From: Micromonospora sp. Llam0 | Lineage (GTDB): Bacteria > Actinomycetota > Actinomycetes > Mycobacteriales > Micromonosporaceae | Assembly: GCF_003751085.1 (NCBI RefSeq) | Contig: NZ_RJJY01000001.1 | Coordinates: forward strand, 4,650,001 to 4,714,000 | DNA length: 64,000 nucleotides | Direction of reading: 5' to 3' | Part shown: positions 51,155 through 60,062 of the stretch, piece after piece | Position numbering within the stretch: the stretch's first letter is position 1 | Layout of the letters: each line of letters begins with the position of its first letter | Notes under the pieces: generated by a model | Databases searched by the model: none | What the model saw: only the letters and a program-made list of their open reading frames with translations | Told to the model about the DNA's origin: nothing | Made by a program: the position numbers and the translations under genes

Positions 51155-52194
51155 CCGTCGCATCCTCCGCCGCCACCGCCCCGTCGGTCGACCTGGCCAA
51201 CTCCACCGTCCTGGTCACCGGCGGCGCCGGCTTCATCGGCTCACACCTGACCGAGCATCTCGTCTCGCTCGGCGCGCAGGTCGCGGTGCTGGACAACTTC
51301 CGCAACGGCACCCGGGAAAATCTGACCTTCCCCGGCGCCGAGTCGGTCCGGGTGATCGAGGGCGACATCTGCGACCCGCAGACCTGTCGCGACGCGATCG
51401 CCGGCGTCGACGTGGTGTTCCACCTGGCCTGCCTCGGGGTACGGCACTCGCTGCACAGCCCGGTGGAGAACCACCAGGTCAACGCGCTCGGCACACTCAA
51501 CGTACTGGAGGCGGCGCGGGCCGCGCAGGTGTCCCGGCTGCTGTACGTGTCGACCTCGGAGATCTACGGTCGGGCGCTGGAGTTCCCGATCACCGAGGAG
51601 ACCACCCCCTGGCCGCTGACCGTGTACGGCAGCAGCAAACTCGCCGGCGAACACTACGCCCGCTCGTACCTGGAATGCTGGGGGCTGCCGGTGGTCTGCG
51701 TCCGGCCGTTCAACAACTACGGGCCGCGATCGCACTTCGAAGGTGACTCCGGCGAGGTGATCCCCCGGTTCATCCTGCGGGCGCTGGCCGGGCAGCCGCC
51801 GGTGGTCTTCGGTGACGGCGGCGTCACCCGCGACTTCCTGTACGTGCGGGACTGCGTCGAGACGCTGGCCCGGGTCGCCGAGTCGACCGACCTGGTCGGC
51901 GAGGTGGTCAACCTCGGGTACGGCGAGGAGCTGACCATCGGCCTGCTGGCCCGCACGGTGCTGGAGGCGGTCGGCCGCACCGACCTGCAACCGGTGTTCG
52001 AGCCGCCGCGCCCGGCCGACGTCCCCCGGCTGTGGGTGGACACCTCCAAGCTGCGCAAGACAGTCGACTTCGCCCCCCGGGTGTCGTTGGCCGAGGGCAT
52101 CGGCCACACCCTCGAGTACTTCCAGCGACTGCTGCGCGAGCAGCCCGGTGCGCTGGAGCGGATGCAGACCAGGAACTGGAGCCAGCCGGCATGA
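51151..52194 (+). CDS. NAD-dependent nucleotide-sugar epimerase/dehydratase (extended SDR)
   Basis: A 347-residue extended SDR: VLVTGGAGFIGSHLTEHLVS binds NAD, DICDPQTCRDAIAGVDVVFH follows, and the catalytic tetrad is seen as STSE plus YGSSKLAGEHYARS (YxxxK). PFNNYGPRSHFEGDSGEVIP and FGDGGVTRDFLYVRDCVETL are typical of UDP-glucose/GlcNAc 4-epimerases and dTDP-glucose dehydratase relatives. It could epimerise C4 or dehydrate the hexose. Its start and stop both overlap neighbouring genes by 4 bp, so translation is coupled along the operon. Confidence 0.9.
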   Translation: MTVASSAATAPSVDLANSTVLVTGGAGFIGSHLTEHLVSLGAQVAVLDNFRNGTRENLTFPGAESVRVIEGDICDPQTCRDAIAGVDVVFHLACLGVRHSLHSPVENHQVNALGTLNVLEAARAAQVSRLLYVSTSEIYGRALEFPITEETTPWPLTVYGSSKLAGEHYARSYLECWGLPVVCVRPFNNYGPRSHFEGDSGEVIPRFILRALAGQPPVVFGDGGVTRDFLYVRDCVETLARVAESTDLVGEVVNLGYGEELTIGLLARTVLEAVGRTDLQPVFEPPRPADVPRLWVDTSKLRKTVDFAPRVSLAEGIGHTLEYFQRLLREQPGALERMQTRNWSQPA

Positions 52195-53339
52195 GCGAAA
52201 CCAGTCCGCGCCGCATCCAGGTGATGCTGCCGATGCTCGGTGAGGAGGAGGAGCAGGCCGCCGCCGCGGCGATCCGCTCCGGCTGGGTGGCCCAGGGCCC
52301 CCGGGTGGCGCAGTTCGAACGCGAGTTCGCCGCCGTCGTCGGCGCCGACCACGGGGTCGCGGTCAGCTCCTGCACCACCGCGCTGCACCTGGCGCTGGTG
52401 CTGCACGGTGTCGGCCCCGGCGACGAGGTCGTCGTGCCGTCGCTGTCGTTCATCGCCACCGCGAACGCGGTCCGGCACGCCGGTGCCGAGCCGGTCTTCG
52501 CCGACGTCGACCTGGCCACCGGCAACCTGACCGTCGAGACGATCGAGGCGGTACGCACCCCGCGTACCCGGGCGGTGATCGCGGTCCACCAGGGCGGGGT
52601 GCCGTTCGACACGGCCGCGCTGCGTACGGCGGCCGCCGGCTGGGGCGTGCCGCTGATCGAGGACGGCGCCTGCGCGGCCGGTTCGCGGGCGTACGGGCAG
52701 CCGGTGGGTGCCGGGGCGACGGTCTCCGCCTGGTCGTTCCACCCGCGCAAGGTGATCACCACCGGTGAGGGCGGCATGCTGACCCTGGCCGACGCCGACG
52801 GCGCGGTCCGGCTGCGCCGGCTGCGCGAGCACGGCATGAACGTCTCCGCCGCCGACCGGCACGCCAGCACCCAGCCGGTGCTGGAGGCCTACCTGGAACC
52901 GGCCTTCAACTACCGGATGACCGACATTCAGGCGGCGGTCGGCCTGGTCCAGGTCGGTCGGCTCGCCGGCCTGGTCGCCGGCCGGCGGGCGCTCGCCGCC
53001 CGCTACCACCAGCTGCTCGCCGGCATCGACGGCCTGGTGCCGGTGGTCGACCCGGCGTACGGCGAGACCAACTTCCAGTCGTTCTGGGTGCGGATCGACC
53101 CGGAGTTCGGCGTCAGCCGCGACGACGTGCTCACCGGGTTGTCCGACGCCGGGGTGTCGGCGCGGCGCGGCATCATGGCCGCCCATCTGGAGCCGGCGTA
53201 CGCCCACGTCGACCCGGCCCCGCTGCCGGTGACCGAGCGGCTGACCCGCGACTCGCTGATCCTGCCGCTGCACCACGCGCTCACCGAGGCCGACCAGGAC
53301 CACATCGTCGCGGTGCTGCGCAAACTGGCCGGCCGATGA
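52191..53339 (+). CDS. DegT/DnrJ/EryC1 sugar aminotransferase (first copy)
   Basis: 382 residues from the ATG at 52191 (overlapping the epimerase stop). It is a PLP enzyme of the sugar-aminotransferase family: AVSSCTTALHLALVLHGVGP, then VVVPSLSFIATANAVRHAG, and the PLP Lys in AWSFHPRKVITTGEGGML. DIQAAVGLVQVGRLAGLVAG lines the dimer interface. It transfers an amino group, usually from glutamate, to a ketosugar nucleotide. Together with the second copy it suggests two different amination steps or two sugars. Its stop overlaps the NeuD-like gene by ATGA. Confidence 0.9.
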   Translation: MSETSPRRIQVMLPMLGEEEEQAAAAAIRSGWVAQGPRVAQFEREFAAVVGADHGVAVSSCTTALHLALVLHGVGPGDEVVVPSLSFIATANAVRHAGAEPVFADVDLATGNLTVETIEAVRTPRTRAVIAVHQGGVPFDTAALRTAAAGWGVPLIEDGACAAGSRAYGQPVGAGATVSAWSFHPRKVITTGEGGMLTLADADGAVRLRRLREHGMNVSAADRHASTQPVLEAYLEPAFNYRMTDIQAAVGLVQVGRLAGLVAGRRALAARYHQLLAGIDGLVPVVDPAYGETNFQSFWVRIDPEFGVSRDDVLTGLSDAGVSARRGIMAAHLEPAYAHVDPAPLPVTERLTRDSLILPLHHALTEADQDHIVAVLRKLAGR

Positions 53340-54079
53340 GGGATCTGCTGATCGTCGGCGCCGGCGGTTTCGCCCGGGAGAGCGCCGCCGCAGTGGCGGC
53401 GGTCAACGCGGCGGCCCCGACCTGGCGGCTGCTCGGGTACCTCGACGACGATCCGGCGCTGCACGGCACCCGGCGGGTCGGCGTACCGGTGATCGGCGGC
53501 ACCGACCTGGTCGCCGAGCTGCCCGACGCGGCCGTGCTGGTCTGCGTCGGCAACCCGCGCAACTACCGGTCCCGGCGGCGGCTGGTCGAGCGGTTCGGTC
53601 TGCCGCCGCAGCGGTACGCGACCATCGTGCACCCGACCGCCCGGGTCGGCGTCGGCTGCACCGTCGGGCCGGGCAGTGTGCTGCTGGCCGGGGTGGACCT
53701 GACCGCCGAGGTGTCCGTCGGTGCGCATGTCGCGGTGATGCCGCAGGTGGTGCTGACCCACGACAACGTGATCGGACCGTACGCCACGATCGCTTCCGGG
53801 GCGCGCCTCGGCGGCGGGGTACGGCTCGGCGACGGCGTCTACGTCGGTGCCGGCGCGCTGCTGCGCGACGGGATCACCGTCGGTGCCTGGTCGCAGCTGG
53901 GCATGGGCTCGGTGGTGCTACGCGACGTACCCGCCGACGAGGTGTGGGTCGGCGCGCCGGCCCGGTTCCTGCGCCGCGCCGACGCGCCGGTCGACCACCC
54001 CACCGAGACCCCGGCCGACAACCACCCCACCGACGCCCCGGCGGCCACCCCGCCGATCGAACGAACGAGTCGCAGTTGA
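53336..54079 (+). CDS. NeuD/PglD-family sugar O- or N-acetyltransferase
   Basis: A 247-residue protein. The N-terminal Rossmann-like domain (LLIVGAGGFARESAAAVAAV, then LLGYLDDDPALHGTRRVGVP) is followed by left-handed beta-helix repeats (ARVGVGCTVGPGSVLLAGVD, LTHDNVIGPYATIASGARL). This is the two-domain layout of PglD/NeuD, which acetylates UDP-4-amino sugars or sialic acids. The last about 30 residues are a Pro/Thr/Asp-rich disordered tail (ETPADNHPTDAPAATPP). It probably acts on the amino group installed by one of the neighbouring aminotransferases. Confidence 0.87.
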   Translation: MRDLLIVGAGGFARESAAAVAAVNAAAPTWRLLGYLDDDPALHGTRRVGVPVIGGTDLVAELPDAAVLVCVGNPRNYRSRRRLVERFGLPPQRYATIVHPTARVGVGCTVGPGSVLLAGVDLTAEVSVGAHVAVMPQVVLTHDNVIGPYATIASGARLGGGVRLGDGVYVGAGALLRDGITVGAWSQLGMGSVVLRDVPADEVWVGAPARFLRRADAPVDHPTETPADNHPTDAPAATPPIERTSRS

Positions 54080-54089
54080 GGAGTCACGC

Positions 54090-55220
54090 GTGAGCAGCAT
54101 CCCCCTCGTCGACCTGGCCGCCGCCCACACCGAGGTGGCCGAGGAGGTCGACGCCGGTTTCAAGCGGGTCCTCGCCGGCACCGCGTTCATCGGCGGCGCC
54201 GAAGTGGCCGCCTTCGAGGCCGAGTACGCCGCGTTCAGCGGGGTGCCGCACTGCGTCGGGGTGGCCAACGGCACCGACGCGCTGGAGCTGGCCCTGCGGG
54301 CGGTCGGGGTCGGCCCGGGCAGCGAGGTGATCCTGCCGGCCAACACGTTCATCGCCACCGCCGAGGCGGTCGCCCGGGCCGGTGCCCGGGTCGTGCTGGT
54401 CGACTGCGACCCGGCGACGTACCTGATCGACGTGGACGCGGCGCTGGCCGCGGTCACCCCGGCCACCCGGGCGGTAGCCCCGGTGCACCTGTACGGCCAG
54501 CTCGCCGAGGTGGACCGGCTGCGCGCCGGGCTCGCCAGCTTGTCCGCTACGGGGCAGGAGATCGCGATCGTCGAGGACGCCGCGCAGTGCCAGGGGGCCA
54601 CCCGGTACGGCCGGGGTGCCGGCGCCGACGGGATCGCCGCCACCAGCTTCTACCCGGGCAAGAACCTCGGCGCGTACGGCGACGCCGGTGCGGTGGTCAC
54701 CGCCGACGCCCAGCTCACCGCCGACGTCCGGCGGATGTCGGCGCACGGCAGCGTCCGCAAGTACGTGCACGAGGTGGTCGGCTTCAACAGCCGCCTCGAC
54801 GGGCTGCAGGCGGTGGTGCTGCGGGCCAAGCTGGCCCGGCTGGCCGGCTGGAACGACCGGCGCCGCGCCATCGCGGCCCGCTACCACGAGCTGCTGGCCG
54901 GGCTGGACGTGGTCCGGCCGGTGACGTTGGACGGCAACGTGCACGTCTGGCACATCTACTGCGTCCGGGTGCCCGGCGGGGCGGCCCGGCGCGACGCCGT
55001 GCTGGCCGCGCTGAACGCGGCCGGGATCGGCGCCGGCATCCACTACCCGGTGCCGGTGCACCTGACCCCGGCCTTCGCCGACCTCGGCTACCCGGCCGGG
55101 TCGTTCCCGCACGCCGAGTCGACCGCCCCGGAGCTGCTGTCGCTGCCGATCTACCCGCAGCTGACCGACGCGCAGCAGGACCGGGTCGTCGAGGTGCTGG
55201 CCGCCGCGCTGGCGGGCTGA
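54090..55220 (+). CDS. DegT/DnrJ/EryC1 sugar aminotransferase (second copy, WbpE-like)
   Basis: 376 residues from the GTG at 54090, which has GAGGAG 7 nt upstream. The PLP Lys is in TSFYPGKNLGAYGDAGAVVT, and VEDAAQCQGATRYGRGAGAD precedes it. GFNSRLDGLQAVVLRAKLAR and the AAGIGAGIHYPVPVHLTPAF segment resemble WbpE/WlbC, which aminates C3 of UDP-3-keto-GlcNAcA. It would follow the WbpB-like dehydrogenase and precede the WbpD-like acetyltransferase in a 2,3-diacetamido sugar pathway (inference from three partner families). An MFS gene follows 14 bp later. Confidence 0.9.
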   Translation: MSSIPLVDLAAAHTEVAEEVDAGFKRVLAGTAFIGGAEVAAFEAEYAAFSGVPHCVGVANGTDALELALRAVGVGPGSEVILPANTFIATAEAVARAGARVVLVDCDPATYLIDVDAALAAVTPATRAVAPVHLYGQLAEVDRLRAGLASLSATGQEIAIVEDAAQCQGATRYGRGAGADGIAATSFYPGKNLGAYGDAGAVVTADAQLTADVRRMSAHGSVRKYVHEVVGFNSRLDGLQAVVLRAKLARLAGWNDRRRAIAARYHELLAGLDVVRPVTLDGNVHVWHIYCVRVPGGAARRDAVLAALNAAGIGAGIHYPVPVHLTPAFADLGYPAGSFPHAESTAPELLSLPIYPQLTDAQQDRVVEVLAAALAG

Positions 55221-55234
55221 CCGGACAGTCCACC

Positions 55235-56509
55235 GTGTACGTCACCCTGCGCGACCGACCCGGCGCGGACTCGCACACCCCGGGCCGGGCCGTCGGCCGG
55301 CGGGTGTCCGGCACCGTGCTGCTGCTCGGCACGGTCAGCCTGCTGACCGACGTCTCCTCGGAGATGGTCGCCTCGGTCCTGCCGCTGTACCTGACCGCCG
55401 TGGTCGGGCTCAGCCCGGTGGCGTACGGCTTCGTCGACGGCGTCTACCAGGGGGTCAGCGCGCTGGTCCGGATCGCCGGCGGGTACGCCGGGGACCGCGG
55501 CGGGCACCCGAAGTGGGTGGCGGTGGTCGGCTACGGGGCGTCGGCGCTGAGCCGGATCGCCATGTTGCCGGCGCAGGGGTTCGCCGCGATCACCGCGGTG
55601 ATCACCACGGACCGGCTCGGCAAGGGGCTGCGCACCGCGCCCCGGGACGCGCTGATCGCCGCCTCGTCGGACCCGGCGATGCTGGGCCGGGCGTTCGGCG
55701 TACACCGGGCGTTGGACACGTTCGGCGCCGCGCTCGGGCCGTTGGTGGCGTTCGCCCTGCTCGCCGCGGTCCCGGGCAGCTACGACTCGGTGTTTCTGGT
55801 GTCGTTCGCGTTCGCGGTGGTCGGCGTGGCGGTGCTGGTGCTGTTCGTGCCGAACCTGTCGACCACGGTCGGCGCGGTGCGGTTCGGCGTACGGCGGATG
55901 GTGGCCGAGGTGACCGGGGCCCGGCTGCGCCGGCCGCTGCTCGCCGCCGGCCTGCTCGGCCTGTCGACCGTCGGCGACGGGTTCCTCTACCTGACGTTGC
56001 AGGACCGCGACGACTTCGCCGCGCTGTACTTCCCGCTGCTGTTCGTCGGGACCAACGTGGCGTACCTGCTGCTGGCGGTGCCGATGGGCCGGCTGGCCGA
56101 CCGGGTCGGCCGGGCGAAGGTGATGGTCGCCGGGCACGGCGCGCTGCTCGCCTGCTACCTGCTGGCCGCCGCGCCGGCCGGCGGCGTCGGGTTGACCGTC
56201 GCGGTGCTGCTGCTGCTCGGTGTCTTCTACGCCGCCACCGACGGGGTACTGCCGGCGTTGATCGCCCGGCTGGTGCCGGCCCCGGCCCGGGGCAGTGGGA
56301 TCGCCGCCGCGCAGACGGTGGTGGTACTGACCCGGTTCGTCTCGTCGATCGCTTTCGGCCTGCTGTGGTCGGTGACCGGTCCGGCCGGCGCGGCGCTGGT
56401 CTTCGCGGCGGTCCTGGCCGTCGGCATTCCGACGGCCTGGTGGCTGCTGCGTGGCGTGGACCGGGCCCCGGCGGCCGGCGACGCCGTACCGACGGGTGAG
56501 GGGTCCTGA
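55235..56509 (+). CDS. Major facilitator superfamily transporter
   Basis: 424 residues from the GTG at 55235 with no strong ribosome site. About eleven or twelve membrane helices, including SGTVLLLGTVSLLTDVSSEM, LPLYLTAVVGLSPVAYGFVD and GIAAAQTVVVLTRFVSSIAF, with a cytoplasmic loop motif (GGYAGDRGGHPKWVAVVGYG) that corresponds to MFS motif A. The substrate is unknown; it could export a sugar or metabolite of this locus. The stop (TGA) overlaps the ATG of the next gene (TGATG), so they are coupled. Confidence 0.85.
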   Translation: MYVTLRDRPGADSHTPGRAVGRRVSGTVLLLGTVSLLTDVSSEMVASVLPLYLTAVVGLSPVAYGFVDGVYQGVSALVRIAGGYAGDRGGHPKWVAVVGYGASALSRIAMLPAQGFAAITAVITTDRLGKGLRTAPRDALIAASSDPAMLGRAFGVHRALDTFGAALGPLVAFALLAAVPGSYDSVFLVSFAFAVVGVAVLVLFVPNLSTTVGAVRFGVRRMVAEVTGARLRRPLLAAGLLGLSTVGDGFLYLTLQDRDDFAALYFPLLFVGTNVAYLLLAVPMGRLADRVGRAKVMVAGHGALLACYLLAAAPAGGVGLTVAVLLLLGVFYAATDGVLPALIARLVPAPARGSGIAAAQTVVVLTRFVSSIAFGLLWSVTGPAGAALVFAAVLAVGIPTAWWLLRGVDRAPAAGDAVPTGEGS

Positions 56510-57528
56510 TGGGGCTGCGGATCCGGCTGGCGGTCCTCGTCGCGATCGTGCTGCTGGCCGTCGGCGGAGCCGGCGGGTACGTGTGGCAGGTCCGGCAGTC
56601 GCAGGCCCGGGTGCAGGCCGACGCCAGCCCGGTGCCGGTGCGGGCCGACGTGGCGGCGGTCCGCTCCGATCCGCACCTGGTGTTCCGCTCCACCGCGCTG
56701 GGTCCCGGCTACGGCGAGATCGCGATGACGCCGCTGAGCGACCCGGACGGTGCGCGGGCGCTGGCCGGGGCGAGCTGCGAGCGGGTGTACGCCACCGATT
56801 CGCAGACCATCTGCTTGTCCGCCGAACGCGGGTTGCTCACCGTGTACCGGGCACAACTGCTGGACACCGGGTTCGAGCCGAAGCTGGACCTGCCGTTCAC
56901 CGGGATCCCGTCGCGGGCCCGGCTGTCGCGCGACGGTACGTTGGCCGCGACGACATCGTTCGTGGCCGGCGACTCCTACGCCAACCCGGGCGAGTTCTCC
57001 ACCCGTACGGTGATCACCCGCACCGACGGCGAGGTGGTCGGCGACATCGAGCAGTTCCCGCTCTACGTCGACGGCGATCTGGTCACCGCGGTCGACAAGA
57101 ACCTGTGGGGGGTCACCTTCGCCGACGACGACCGGTTCTACGCCACCGCCGCCTCGGGTGGCCGGACCTGGCTGGTCGAGGGGAGCATCGGCGATCGCCG
57201 GGTCGACGCGCTGCGAGAGGACGCCGAGTGCCCGTCGTTGTCGCCGGACCGGACCCGGGTGGTGTTCAAGAAGCGCGGCGACCTGCCGCCCGGCCAGTGG
57301 CGGCTGGCCGTCTACGACCTGGCCACCGGCACCGAAACGGTGCTGGCCGAGACCCGCAGCGTCGACGACCAGGTCGAGTGGCTCGACGACGGGCACGTCG
57401 TCTACGGGCTGCCGCGCGACGCGGACGGCGGTGCGGCGACCAGCGACGTGTGGCAGGTCCCGGCGGACGGCACGGGCTCGCCCCAGGTGCTGGTGCACGA
57501 TGCCTGGTCGCCGGCGGTGGTCCGGTGA
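56509..57528 (+). CDS. Membrane-anchored beta-propeller-like (TolB/WD40-type) protein
   Basis: A 339-residue protein with one N-terminal membrane helix (LRIRLAVLVAIVLLAVGGAG) and an extracytoplasmic domain of repeated beta-strand blades: ARLSRDGTLAATTSFVAGDS, CPSLSPDRTRVVFKKRGDLP and VEWLDDGHVVYGLPRDADGG. The SxDG/SPDRTRVVF blade motif is typical of TolB/DPP-IV-like propellers. No catalytic triad is visible. It could be a scaffold or sensor tied to the glycan locus. It is translationally coupled to the MFS gene and followed by the DUF6492-like gene. Confidence 0.75.
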   Translation: MGLRIRLAVLVAIVLLAVGGAGGYVWQVRQSQARVQADASPVPVRADVAAVRSDPHLVFRSTALGPGYGEIAMTPLSDPDGARALAGASCERVYATDSQTICLSAERGLLTVYRAQLLDTGFEPKLDLPFTGIPSRARLSRDGTLAATTSFVAGDSYANPGEFSTRTVITRTDGEVVGDIEQFPLYVDGDLVTAVDKNLWGVTFADDDRFYATAASGGRTWLVEGSIGDRRVDALREDAECPSLSPDRTRVVFKKRGDLPPGQWRLAVYDLATGTETVLAETRSVDDQVEWLDDGHVVYGLPRDADGGAATSDVWQVPADGTGSPQVLVHDAWSPAVVR

Positions 57529-57553
57529 CCCGACCGGAGAGAGGAAGCCCGTT

Positions 57554-58420
57554 GTGAAGCGGCTGGACATCATCACCCCGAGTTTCGCCCCTGATTTCGA
57601 ACTCTGTGCCGACCTGCAGCGGTCCGTGCTGGCGCACACCCCCGACTCGGTGCGGCAGCAGATCATCGTGCCGCGCCGTGACCTGGCGCTCTTCGGGCAG
57701 TTGGCCGGGCCTCGGGTGCGGGTGCGGCCGGTGGCCGATTTCCTGCCCCGTTCGCTGTTCGCGGTGCCCGGGGTCAACGGTTGGGTCAACCTGCGGCGGC
57801 CGTTCCCGCCGCTGCGGGGTTGGATCACCCAGCAGATCGTCAAGTTGGCCGCCGCCGCCCGGTCGGACGCGGACGTGGTGCTGCTGGTGGACTCGGACAT
57901 CGAGTTCATCCGACCGTTCGACGCGGGTCTGTTCCTCGATGGGGACGTGGTCCGGTTCTACCGCAAACCGGACGAGGTCGATCAGCGGCTCCCCCGGCAC
58001 GTCCGCTGGCATGAGGTGTCCCGGCAACTGCTCGGGCTGCCGCCGGTGGCCGGGCTGCCGCTGCCGGACTACATCTGCTGGCCGGCTCCGTGGGATCCGC
58101 GGCTGGTCCGCGACCTGCTGGCCAGGGTGCAGCAGGTCACCGGCCGGCCGTGGCCGACCGCGATCGGCGCCCAGCTGCACTTTTCCGAGGAGATCCTGTA
58201 CGGGGTGTACCTGGACGAGGTGGTGCGGGCCGCGTCCGTCAGTTACGCCGTCGACGACATGCTGTGCCACGACTACTCGGCGGAGGAACCGCTCGACGAC
58301 GCAGGGCTGCGGAGCTTCCTGAGCGGGGTCGGGCCGGCGGACATCGCGGTGATGGTGTCGGCGAAGTCGCGTACCCCGATGGCGGTGCGCCGGGCCGCGA
58401 TGGCCGCGTTCTCCGCCTGA
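57554..58420 (+). CDS. DUF6492-like protein, possible glycosyltransferase
   Basis: 288 residues from the GTG at 57554, which follows GAGAGGAAG. It contains DIITPSFAPDFELCADLQRS at the N-terminus, and DADVVLLVDSDIEFIRPFDA with a DSD triplet that resembles the metal-binding DxD of GT-A glycosyltransferases. Further conserved-looking stretches are RFYRKPDEVDQRLPRHVRW and PTAIGAQLHFSEEILYGVYL. I identify it with the DUF6492 family by pattern; the glycosyltransferase reading is inference. It has no membrane helix. It may add a sugar within the locus. Confidence 0.65.
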   Translation: MKRLDIITPSFAPDFELCADLQRSVLAHTPDSVRQQIIVPRRDLALFGQLAGPRVRVRPVADFLPRSLFAVPGVNGWVNLRRPFPPLRGWITQQIVKLAAAARSDADVVLLVDSDIEFIRPFDAGLFLDGDVVRFYRKPDEVDQRLPRHVRWHEVSRQLLGLPPVAGLPLPDYICWPAPWDPRLVRDLLARVQQVTGRPWPTAIGAQLHFSEEILYGVYLDEVVRAASVSYAVDDMLCHDYSAEEPLDDAGLRSFLSGVGPADIAVMVSAKSRTPMAVRRAAMAAFSA

Positions 58421-58422
58421 TC

Positions 58423-59826
58423 TCAGTACGCCCCGCAGCTGGAGCCGCCGTCGACCCGGTAGACGTGCACGGCGTTGCCGTCGATGAACGAGTCGGTGAA
58501 CTGGCCGTCGTCGGCGAGCAGGGTGCGGTCCTCGTCGAGCACGGTGATCCGGGCGTCACCGACGCACGGCAGCTGGAACGTCGCCTCGGCGACGCTGCCA
58601 CCGGACGAGCCGGCGAGCAGGTAGAAGTGGCCGTCGTACCACTTGGTGGCCAGGTCGACGCCGGCGGAGGCGCTGGCCACCCCGTCGGCGTACGGGGCGT
58701 TGAGCACCGGCGCGAGCCGGGTGATCCGCACGTTGACCGCCGCGACGGCCGACCGCACCGGCGCGTAGCAGGGCTCCCGCAGGGCGTGCTGGCTCTGGCA
58801 GGGGCCGCTGAAGCTGTGGTTGAAGTAGACGATGCCCCGGGCACCGTGGATGATGCTGCTCCAGACCGCCGCGACGACCTGCTCCGGGGCGATCGTCGGG
58901 AACTGCTCCTCGTTGAACGGGCGGCCGACCTCGACGAAGCTCCACACCGGGCGGCTGCCGGGCGGCGAGACCAGGGACCGGACCCGGTCGACGGTACGGC
59001 CGTAGTTCGCGGCCCGGTGGCACAGCTCGGCGGGCAGTCGCTCGGCCCCGTCGACCGTGGTGAGCTGGTCGGGGTCGAAGAACCGGCCGCCTTCGCTGTG
59101 CCCGCAGATGCCCCGGTCGGTGAACCAGTAGGTGTCGACCGACACGACGTCGGCGAACTCGTTGACGAAGCGGGCGGCATCGGCGTCGCTCTGCCAGAAC
59201 GCGATGCCCTTGCCGTAGTTGGCCATCCGCAGCCGCTGGTCGTCCGGCAGCCGGTCGAGGATGTCCCGCTGCACGGTGTAGCCGCACTGGCCGTCGACCG
59301 GTTGACAGATGTCGCCCTGTCCCGGGAAGTTGCCGGTCCAGGCGTCGTCGCCCGGCCCGGCCCACATGTCGGCCTCGTCGGAGATCAGCCAGCCGCCGGT
59401 CTCGTCACCGTGTTCGCCGATCGGGCTGGTGATCACGTGCATCCCGGCGGCCCGGACCAGGTCGAGGTTGGTGGTGGCGGTCAGTTCGACGTACGTGTTG
59501 AGGCCGATCTCGGTGTCCTTGACGGTGTCGGCGGGGTCGGTGACGCTTTCCAGCCAGACACCGATCGGGAAGAACCCGGGATCGGTGGGCAGTGACGGGG
59601 AGAACCGGTCGTAGAAGTCCGGGCCGCCGTCGACCGGGCGCAGCGTCGCGCCGGCACCGCCTGCGGTGGCGACCGTACCGGGGGCGATCCCGGCGGCGAC
59701 CGGGCCCCGGACGGTCGTGCTGATCGCCCATGCCGTACCGGCGACGACCAGTGCGCCGACGGCGAGCACGCTCACGATCAGGATCCAGCGCGGGCGTGGC
59801 CGACGGGTTCCGGTGACGACGACCAT
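58423..59826 (-). CDS. Secreted or anchored TIM-barrel-like hypothetical protein
   Basis: A 467-residue protein with an N-terminal membrane helix (RWILIVSVLAVGALVVAGTA) after a basic MVVVTGTRRPRP, then an extracytoplasmic region. Glycosidase-like features are FFPIGVWLESVTDPADTVKD, GLNTYVELTATTNLDLVRAA, DVVSVDTYWFTDRG and RPVWSFVEVGRPFNEEQFPT, consistent with a (beta/alpha)8 barrel with acidic residues at strand ends. Several Cys (CQPVDGQCG, GPCQSQHALREPC) could form disulphides outside the cell. I recognise no characterised family. It may trim or modify the exported glycan. It is the only leftward gene between two rightward groups. Confidence 0.6.
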   Translation of the reverse strand: MVVVTGTRRPRPRWILIVSVLAVGALVVAGTAWAISTTVRGPVAAGIAPGTVATAGGAGATLRPVDGGPDFYDRFSPSLPTDPGFFPIGVWLESVTDPADTVKDTEIGLNTYVELTATTNLDLVRAAGMHVITSPIGEHGDETGGWLISDEADMWAGPGDDAWTGNFPGQGDICQPVDGQCGYTVQRDILDRLPDDQRLRMANYGKGIAFWQSDADAARFVNEFADVVSVDTYWFTDRGICGHSEGGRFFDPDQLTTVDGAERLPAELCHRAANYGRTVDRVRSLVSPPGSRPVWSFVEVGRPFNEEQFPTIAPEQVVAAVWSSIIHGARGIVYFNHSFSGPCQSQHALREPCYAPVRSAVAAVNVRITRLAPVLNAPYADGVASASAGVDLATKWYDGHFYLLAGSSGGSVAEATFQLPCVGDARITVLDEDRTLLADDGQFTDSFIDGNAVHVYRVDGGSSCGAY

Positions 59827-60062
59827 GGACGACCTTTCGAACGGTATCTGCCGGCACCGATGGCGACGACCAGCAGTAGTCGGACAACCACTGCGAGCGG
59901 GGCATCCGATGCTAACAACAGCCCACGGCGACCAACGTCCGCTTTGTCCACCACGGTCCGTGTTCGTCGATCAAATGTCCGGCAACCGACAGTAGTCGAA
60001 GCGGTGGTGCCGCCCGGGTACGATCGCGCCGGTACCCGTCCCCCGCCGCGCGGAGTCCTCAC

